Source: Rhizophagus irregularis (lineage: Eukaryota > Glomeromycota > Glomeromycetes > Glomerales > Glomeraceae). From it: DNA of 64,000 nucleotides. Position 1 is the stretch's first letter; each line of letters begins with the position of its first letter. Both the position numbers and the translations under genes were made by a program. The stretch lies in contig NC_089443.1 of NCBI RefSeq assembly GCF_026210795.1, positions 1,116,001 through 1,180,000 on the forward strand, written 5' to 3'. A model generated the notes under the pieces. The model did not search any database. It was not told the DNA's origin and saw only the letters and a program-made list of their open reading frames with translations. This document shows positions 57,246 through 64,000 of the stretch, in pieces.

Positions 57246-57348
57246 CCCTATTAAAATTTTCTGAAAAAAAAAACTCCGATGAATGATAGTTTTTATTCCA
57301 AAAAGAACTCAGGCATGTGATCAATTTTCTAAAAAATTTTCTGTAGGG
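57246..57348. mobile_element. Short MITE of 103 bp (partner 32132-32235)
   Basis: CCCTATTAAAATTTTCTG and the reverse of AAATTTTCTGTAGGG bound it; shares AACTCCGATGAATGAT and CATGTGATCAATTTTCTAAAAAATTTTCT with the 32132 copy. Confidence 0.65.
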
Positions 57349-57698
57349 AGGGCAATTAATTCTATTTTCAGTAAACCTTATTTATATTATAAAATTGAAA
57401 AATAAATTATATATCATACAAAAATAAATTGATGTTTTCGATAAATATAGGTAACAAAGAAAGTGTCTAGGCGGGAGCTTATACTATACGGCATAGTACA
57501 ATAGTAAAGAAAGGAAGATGATGATTATCGCACATCATATTCACGGCTAAAAATAATCTACTATCATAATTTAAGAATGGTCAATTGGTAACGTGACTTT
57601 ATGACGTCTAATTGTCTTAATGCCGTAATTCCGGCCAAATCTATCCCGACCTCTTTAATTAATCCAAATCGACGATAGACAAAGTACTACCGTCGTAA

Positions 57699-57998
57699 AT
57701 GATCAAATTTAGCTACAATGGATTCACAGCAAAAAATATCACTTTGAATTTTCAACCTTTATTATACCTTTTATTGATACATTCATGCAAGGCAGCAAAG
57801 CTTAAAAATCATAATCCACTACAAAATTTGTTAGTCGAATTTGTTGGTCGAAATCACATTGCTATTTCCTTAAATAGAATAGTTCAATCTTATTCAACAA
57901 ATATATCTGTAAAGTCAATAAAATCAGATCAAATCATTAAAAGTTTAGAAGGTAAGGAAGATAAGAAAGGGTGTCAATTTGCGTCAGATGTCAGTTGA
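57699..57998 (+). CDS. Hypothetical protein, 99 aa (weak)
   Basis: MIKFSYNGFTAKNITL... continues 99 codons with a mixed composition (FVGRNHIAISLNRIVQ) more protein-like than random translation of this DNA. No domain, signal peptide or paralogue is seen in the window. It lies just upstream of kinase pseudogenes but in unrelated sequence. It could be chance. Confidence 0.3.
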   Translation: MIKFSYNGFTAKNITLNFQPLLYLLLIHSCKAAKLKNHNPLQNLLVEFVGRNHIAISLNRIVQSYSTNISVKSIKSDQIIKSLEGKEDKKGCQFASDVS

Positions 57999-58049
57999 CA
58001 CTTGAAGCAAGAAATATATATATATGGATATTTTTACGCTATGCAATTT

Positions 58050-59430
58050 CAGAATCTTTCGAAATGGAAGAGGCATCTTGTCAACAATGAAATGCTTTTA
58101 ATCCGAAAGAATTAGAAAACTGAATAGAGTGTAGTAAACCTAGTATTTCTTTTGGATGGTGCAAGGAATGTGAAGCTAATTCCATGAAAGAAAATTTTCC
58201 TTATTGGACGTCTGGAAATGAAGAGATTGATAAGTTAATTCAACATACTCAAATTAAACGCTACTCAAGTTTGTGATTACTTGGAATGGATCCCTTTTGA
58301 GAAATTTGAAATGGTTAAATATATCGGTAAGGGTAGATTTAGTAGTGTTTACTCAGCTCTTTGGATGGAAGGACCTAGATGGATTTGGGATGATGGTGCA
58401 CAAGAAAGGACTCGAGCTGGACCAATGAATGATGCTTTAAAGCTTCTTGATAATTCACAAAACATTTCAACTTAATATATTTTTTCAATCTTAAAGAGGA
58501 TTTTATTGTACAATTACTTTAAAGTAAATAAATAGTACTCTAATCTATTAACAACAAGCCTTAGTAAAGTTAACGCTAATTTTAGGCATGTGATAATCTC
58601 AAAATTTATAATGCCGGACCGAACTATGAAACGTTGATAGTAATTCTGGCTGACACTATAAATTTTGATAATCGAGTACTTTATTCAAAGTTAACTTGGC
58701 ATATCACAAATCATGTCATGTCTATAATCTGCTTCATTAGCTGGAACGTTTGGTATTACAAAAGATCTAACATCAAGTTATATGATCGTAATGACTTTAT
58801 CAATATCTTGACCATCATTGCAACGGAATTATTTCCTGGAGAGATATGATTGATATGTTATGGGGGAATCGCTGAAGGTCTTGAAAGAATTCATTCTGAA
58901 GAAAAATCCATGGGAATCTTCACGGAGGAAATTTACTTATCGAAGATGAAAAAGTATCTGCTCGTATTAGTGATGTAGGACTATATGAACCATGTAATTA
59001 TGATAAAAGTAGAAGTCAAATATATGGGTCCTACCATATGTTGCACTGGAATTTTTACGTAGCAAAAATTAAAGTGCTGCCTTTGACATATATTCATTTG
59101 GATACAGGTATAATAGAGCTCATGATATTAATTTAGTAAAGAATAAACGTGATGATGAAAGATTCGAAATTTCTGATTTTACGCCTAATTTTAATTCAGA
59201 ATTAATGTAACAACGTTAAGGATAATGATCCAGGAAAACGTCCAACCGCATCCTATTTAAATGAAAATTTAGAAGAATGGATAATTTTAATCTGTGATGA
59301 TCCAAATCCTTCAAAAATTTCAGACAAGAATTCTATTGCAGAGGAAAAGAGATGGAGGAAATTTCTCAATTGTCTAAAAAATTTTCATCCGGAAGTACTG
59401 TACATTCCGAAGCACTTTCCATTCAGATTA
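58050..59430 (+). pseudogene. TKL-type pseudokinase gene, degenerate copy A
   Basis: Reads in order: ECSKP..FGWCKEC zinc-ribbon-like motif with upstream stops, FPYWTSGNEEIDKLIQ linker, a one-base shift, EWIPFEKFE, glycine loop IGKGRFSSVYSALW (58330-58370), ALK near 58437, then after a presumed intron FGITKD..SYMIVM, shifted LERIHSE, GNLHGGNLLIEDE, SDVGLYEP, YVALEFLRS, DIYSFG, NRAHDINLV, RPTASYLNE and the same tail as 47100-47200. At least six stops or shifts. HxD is lost as in 46541-47269, so the loss predates the copies. Confidence 0.8.
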
Positions 59431-59499
59431 TCCTCATAATTATTAAATTATATAATATTAGTTACATACAGTATATGATGTAATTATAGTAGATTTTCA

Positions 59500-60410
59500 G
59501 TACTGAAAATTTTAGTAAAATGGAAAAGATTTATCATGCCAACAAGGAAAATTTACCCGAGAAAATTGAAAGATGTGGTAACACTCTTTTTGGACGGTGT
59601 TTGCGCCTGTGATTGCTATAATTTGAAAGGATGGTGCAAAAGTATGGACTCGAGCTGGCCAATGAATGTCGCTTTAAAGCGTCTCGATAATTTACAAAAC
59701 ATTTAAAACATTTCGAATTTTACGAATTTTACATTAAATCATGTAAATTACTATTTTCAGTAATTTTGACCAAATTTATAGAACCAAGTTTTAACGCGTG
59801 ACTTTACTACGGAACACTACGCTAAGATTGTCATTTTGCTACTGTAGCTTTTATCTGGAATATTTGGTACTACTTCGATCGTAATGAATCTTTGTCAATA
59901 TCTTGACCATCATAATGTAATTCTTTCCTGGAGATATGTTATGGGGAGCGAATCACTGAAGGTCTTGAAAATCTATTGGAAGAAAGTTACTTATTGTATC
60001 TAAAGATGCTCGTATCGGTGATATGGACCATGTGACTATGATGGAAGCATATTGGTATACTAAAAAATGGAGTTTGGTTAGTTTTCAATATATGGGATGT
60101 GAATCACCATGATTAATCTAGTTTTTGATATAGACCTGATTATTAATGCAGACATGAGACCAACCATATATTGCACCGAAAGATAAAGATCCTGGAATAA
60201 TAGATAGAGTACAGTACATGATATTAATTTGGCAAAAGATTTATATAGATTCAAGGCGATGATAATCCGAAAAAATCAGGAAAATGGATTATTTTAATTT
60301 GTGATGATCCAAATATCCAAATCCTCTGTTGCTGAAGAGAAAAGATGATGGAAGATGCTTTCCAAATTGTGTAAAAGGTACGTCCCAAGACATATTGACA
60401 CATAATTATA
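59500..60410 (+). pseudogene. TKL-type pseudokinase gene, degenerate copy B
   Basis: More eroded head-to-tail copy: a glimpse of RTRAG(P)MN and ALKRLDNLQN (59640-59700), then the hinge region text AATCTTTGTCAATATCTTGACC, MLWG, KDARIGDMD, ENGS-like and the tail GEWIILICDDPN (60270-60310) with SVAEEKR. Large deletions remove the activation segment and helix F. Confidence 0.7.
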
Positions 60411-60529
60411 AAATAAATTTTTACTTATATTATCGAGATATTCAACTTAATAACTAACAATTTATTATTATTTTTATAGATAGTATGCAAATTTAATTTC
60501 CACAACCATGATTTACATGATTAATGTAG

Positions 60530-60720
60530 AAGTCGAACCGTTTAGTAAACTATCAAGACGTTTCAAAGCAACATTCATTGGCCCTGCTCGAATCCATTCT
60601 TGTGTGTCGTCATCTCAAATTTATCTATGCAACTTAGAGCCGAGTAGAAGCCATCTATCCTTATCAACTCTGCCGCAAGTTTAGGTAGTGTATCTTAAAA
60701 GATATATTACTCCATATTAT
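60530..60720 (-). pseudogene. Inverted kinase N-lobe fragment
   Basis: On the minus strand 60640-60530 reads DDTQEWIRAGPMNVALKRLDSLLN, equal to the pre-beta-3 region of copies A and B. It retains the intact-looking VALK lysine that copy A spells DALK. It is only a fragment. Confidence 0.65.
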
Positions 60721-61554
60721 CAGACGAGCATTCTATTGATAAAAAAATGATTAAATGATACAGAAAATTAGTTTCTATTGTTACAGTAAACAAACCAAAG
60801 ATCCAGGGATGTCGATCCGGGCTACCATGAAATTATCGCCCTTGAATTAATATATGCTACACAGTAACAAACATGAAATTTTTCAAAAATTAAAATTTTT
60901 TTTTTTTTAATAAAGGATAAAAAATACTTTACGTGAACGATTTTTATCAATACATCAATAAACAATGAAAAAAATGTAGGATTCAATAAATAAAAACATG
61001 TATACGTAATAGTCAATTTTAGCATGCAAAAGTTAAAAATATAACGTAATAATAGCCATTTTAGAAGTAGTATATTACACAAATTAATAATAATTGTTTG
61101 TTACCCGGTTCCAGTGAGGAAAAAAAACAAAGTTCATATGAATATTATTATTAATGTTACAATAATGTTCATTATATTACATAACATATTAAAATTGTTG
61201 TTTTGATAGATCATATTGAATTATAACAATGAATATATTAAATATAGGATTTTTTTTTTTATCGCTATGGCGAGTCCTCAACTGTCACGTGTTTAGCAAA
61301 TGTATCATGTGATTTTATTGGTTAAAAATATAGCAATAAATTGTACGAATTAATTAATTAGTTCTTAGCATTATGGTATTAATACATTTTTCTATACATT
61401 TTATACATTTTTCTATTAATGTCTTATTATACACTCTAAGTAATTACCCCAACAGATTGTTCCACCAAATGTTATAGTTATACTTCTTATTCCTAAATAT
61501 AATAATAAGGTCAATATAAAGAAACAAAGATGTAAGTAAAAATTGACACCTGAT
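60721..61554. other. Intergenic, nothing recognised
   Basis: The 86-codon minus frame at 60822-61082 is Phe/Ile/Leu-rich, AT-driven and not called. Confidence 0.4.
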
Positions 61555-61951
61555 TATTACCTTGTAATTCTTTTGATAATGGCCAACTTTCCCACATTTC
61601 CTGCAATGTCGTTGATTTCGTGTTTTAGGTTTGGGAATTTCAGTGGATGACTTAAATCTTTTGGTACCTAAGGGTCATTCTTTGCCACATCTCTTTTTTG
61701 GATTTTGCAAGTGTCCTTAGTTGAATTGGATTCGTAGGTGCGTCCATGAGAACAGATATATGAACGGCGCCAGATGACTTCTCCATCGCGAAGTACACGA
61801 TCTTTGATAACACGAAATCCTTGTTGGTTGGCCCATCACTTATAAAACCTTCGCACTCCTCCCACGACCTAAATCTTTTTCCTGAACATAGTAATACATG
61901 GTCATTTTCATTAGATAAAATCATTACGTCATTACTGTCATCTACAAAAAA
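61555..61951 (-). pseudogene. MULE transposase remnant: FAR1-like domain joined to a zinc knuckle
   Basis: Minus-strand pieces read: after a TTTTTTGTAG acceptor, MILSNENDHVLLCSGKRF and SWEECEGFI, a one-base shift near 61838, then WANQQGFRVIKDRV, RRSYICSHGRTYES (FAR1-type DNA-binding domain of Mutator-like transposases), KRDVAKND, another shift, and RHCRKCGKVGHYQKNY, a CCHC zinc knuckle whose last Cys is Tyr. The whole DDE catalytic core that should lie between the two domains is missing. It is a collapsed deletion derivative. Several MITEs in the window have the 9-bp duplications that such a transposase would make. Confidence 0.75.
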
Positions 61952-61978
61952 AAGAATAAAAAAGGATAAAAGGATTAG

Positions 61979-62176
61979 AAACCTAAACCAACTATCCTTA
62001 CCCTAACCCTAAGCTACTCCAAATCAACATCATTTTGAAGCCAAAGTTTCTAAACCTAACCAACTATCCTTACCCTAACCCTAAGTTACTCCAAAGCCAA
62101 CACCATTTTAAAGCCAAAATACCTAACCTAACCAACTATCCTTACCCTAACCCTAAGCTACCATGAAGCCAAACAT
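61979..62176. repeat. Minisatellite, 72-bp unit, nearly three copies, with telomere-like core
   Basis: ACCAACTATCCTTACCCTAA starts at 61987, 62059 and 62131, exactly 72 bp apart. Each unit contains CCCTAACCCTAAG, then a CCAACACCATTTT-type spacer. The third unit breaks off at AGCTACCATGAAGCC. Confidence 0.9.
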
Positions 62177-62251
62177 ACCATGTGTAAAGTCTGAATTTTT
62201 AGCAGTTTCGACCACTTCTTCCATAGGGTAGTTTTTACATTCAATATAACG

Positions 62252-62434
62252 AAAGAAAAGGAAGGTTTACATTCAATATCAGTGAAAAAAAAGTGTGTTT
62301 GTGTATAAAAAAGAGTGTTTGTGTATAGTTAAACTGAGAGAGAGAACAACCGTGACAAAAGAAAAGGAAGGTTTACATTCAATATCAGCGAAAAAAAAGA
62401 GTGTTTGCGTATAGAGAGAGAACAACCGTGAGAA
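62252..62434. repeat. Tandem duplication of about 105/77 bp
   Basis: GAAAAGGAAGGTTTACATTC...AAAAAAAAG.GTGTTTG.GTATA...GAGAGAGAACAACCGTGA occurs at 62252-62355 and 62358-62434. The first copy has an internal repeat of the GTGTTTGTGTATA part. Confidence 0.8.
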
Positions 62435-62578
62435 ATACTGATCGATTTGATAATCAAAAAGCTTAATAATGATTACAGCACGTGATTATAGTATTTTACA
62501 TCATTACACTCGATTTACATAATTACATCAATACATCATTACACAATAAATATTACAGATCACATGACAAATGGGGAC

Positions 62579-62617
62579 TAGCGACAAATCGCACCAGCGA
62601 TAAATGATAATTTTCTT
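62579..62617. repeat. 39-bp exact repeat shared with 42443-42481
   Basis: Second copy of the TAGCGACAAATCGCACCAGC sequence; flanks unrelated. Confidence 0.65.
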
Positions 62618-63167
62618 TCTTTTTATTATTTTTATCACACGATAAATATTAATATTTTACGTTTCTTTGAAATTTTTAAAGTTTGTTTTAGCAAGTATTA
62701 AAGTATTTATATATATTAATTTTATATATTTTGGCTTTTTGTATAAATAGCACCTTTTTTAGTTAGGTATATGTTACTTTATCAGTTATACAGCAGAGAA
62801 TTTTAAAAATAAAGAAAAAAAAAATTTTTATTTTATAAATATATAAAGTAAAAATTTTTCTGTATTGTTTACGGTATTATTCAATAAAAATATAATAAAA
62901 CTATTTAATACTTAAAAATTTTATTTTTATTGATTTTTTTACTTAAATATTAAAAGTCGGAATTTTTTCGCGATTTTTTTTTTCAAAATGTTACACGAGA
63001 TCAACCAATCAAAATTTAGACGCCACACTTTATATCACGTACCCGAGCTTTTTTTGTTGGTTACGCTGAGGAGTTGGGTCATTTAAGCTTTTTCAATGAT
63101 CCAAGATTGTTACCTAAAAAACTGAATTCAACTATTAAGGAACTAACTAAATAAAGAAAACAAAATA

Positions 63168-63335
63168 TTTATATGCACTTGGAGATAAGGTTTGAAATTC
63201 TTCAAATTTCGAAAAGTAAACTAGCTATCCAACCAAAAAGAACTTCAAAATAAATTAAGACCAGACTTTAACCAATTTTTAAATCATTCAAAGATAATTA
63301 ATAGAGTCAGAAATATTAAATATTATCTGTTTAAC
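63168..63335. repeat. Dispersed repeat shared with 28585-28780
   Basis: Same ordered phrases (ATTTATATGCACTTGGAGA, AACTTCAAAATAAATTA, TTTTTAAATCATTCAAA). Confidence 0.6.
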
Positions 63336-63606
63336 TGATTTGACATGTAGATTTCAAAAATAACCAGTATTTTTGTAAATATACGAGAAATAGAAGTGCA
63401 AGTGAGGGTTAAAAATAGACCAAAAGATTTCAATGCTGGATGTGAATTTCTCCAATTTGTACGAAACGCTTTTCCTATGAATTCGATTTCTGAATATTAC
63501 TCGTTTAATTTTGGAAATTGAATTACTAACGAGTAAAAACTTTTATAACAAAAGTACTACATAAATGACCAATAAAGACTGCATAACATTAACGTGGTTC
63601 TTATTC

Positions 63607-64000
63607 TTAATTTATTAAGGACTTGAGTTGCGTTTCTAATTTAATTTTTTCCTCTTGCTTATACAGAATATCTCTAATTTCTTCTTCAGTTAATTCGTGT
63701 TTTTCAATCAATTTTCGTCTAATTTTTTCAAGTTCTTCGGAAGCATGGCCATCGTTAGTTAGAATAACATTTTCTTGTTTTTTCAAAATATTATCTATTA
63801 AAAGCTTCCCTCTTTTACCAAGATCATGTTTTTTATCAATTTTATTAACTAATTCACTTATTTCGGTTTGTTGAGTTTGAATTTGAGAAAGCAAACCACT
63901 TATTTCCTTTTTTTCTCCATTTAACTTATCAATAAATTCCTCTTTATTTTTTATTTCATTATTAAGTGCAGTAATTTTCTTCTCATTTTGTTGTTTGAGC
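63607..64000 (-). CDS. Coiled-coil protein, C-terminal part (runs off the window)
   Basis: The minus-strand frame is open from the window edge to TAA at 63607, 131 codons. It is Glu/Lys/Gln/Ile/Leu-rich with heptad-like spacing (NEIKNKEEFIDKLN, QTQQTEISELVNKID, LEKIRRKLIEKH, LTEEEIRDILYKQEEK), typical of a long coiled coil. A break DLGKRGKLLIDN lies mid-way. The start lies outside the window, so the full domain structure is unknown. It may belong to any of many filament, tether or kinase-tail proteins; no name is justified. Confidence 0.6.
   Translation of the reverse strand, partial: LKQQNEKKITALNNEIKNKEEFIDKLNGEKKEISGLLSQIQTQQTEISELVNKIDKKHDLGKRGKLLIDNILKKQENVILTNDGHASEELEKIRRKLIEKHELTEEEIRDILYKQEEKIKLETQLKSLIN

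Larger units (their letters stand above)
55150..57690. repeat. Direct segmental duplication IV, copy 2 (partner 50690-51610)
   Basis: Collinear with 50690-51610 but expanded by the 1544-bp element at 55525 and the 103-bp MITE at 57246. Confidence 0.75.
62435..63606. other. Intergenic with repeat pieces
   Basis: Holds the 39-bp repeat (62579-62617), a CCGAGCTTTTTTTGTTGG stretch like 17843-17862, and the repeat shared with 28585-28780 (63168-63335). No gene supported. Confidence 0.5.

Noticed and set aside
1-64000. tRNA or rRNA genes
   Set aside because: I looked for B-box-like GGTTCGAATCC and conserved rRNA stretches by eye and saw none; a tRNA scan would be needed to exclude them fully.

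Overview
This looks like nuclear DNA of a fungus, most probably an arbuscular mycorrhizal fungus of the Rhizophagus type. That is an inference from four things: very AT-rich sequence, short GT-AG introns, expanded and decaying families of TKL-type kinases and RTC4-like proteins, and a dense load of small inverted-repeat transposons, LINE and MULE remnants. Few genes look intact; most of the window is repeat-rich intergenic DNA.

Layout. 0-5 kb: one hypothetical ORF (1026-1529, minus) and an RTC4-like pseudogene (3752-4545, minus). 5-19 kb: a large inverted duplication whose arms (about 5100-8830 and 15745-18820) each carry a secreted ML-domain (NPC2-like lipid-binding) gene, transcribed outward. 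The right copy (18291-18803) looks intact. The left copy has lost its TATA box and 12 C-terminal residues. In the loop lies a previously easy-to-miss locus at 13820-14109: a signal-peptide exon, a 100-bp intron and two Lys-Arg-Asp-Ala-Glu-Ala units, the layout of a Kex2/Ste13-processed pheromone-like peptide precursor. A frameshift lies between the units, and a decayed possible relative lies near 14840-15000. 20-32 kb: duplications, a LINE-like 5' fragment, minisatellites and transposon ends. 33-35 kb: one intact two-exon kinase gene (33445-34844). 36-42 kb: a pyrimidine-rich duplication, a Lys/Pro-rich relic, a GC-richer ORF relic split by a transposon, and a LINE relic with a recognisable RNase H. 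44-60 kb: a pair of small basic proteins (44162-44344 minus; 54642-54818 plus) sharing coding sequence and upstream DNA, two direct segmental duplications, and a run of related kinase pseudogenes whose catalytic loop lost its aspartate. 61-64 kb: a gutted MULE transposase, minisatellites and the end of a coiled-coil gene running off the window.

Transposon history is unusually readable. Duplicated segments supply matching unoccupied sites for three insertions (at 9850, 15276 and 55525), so element ends, target duplications and relative ages can be read inside this one window. All statements come from reading the sequence; no database was searched.
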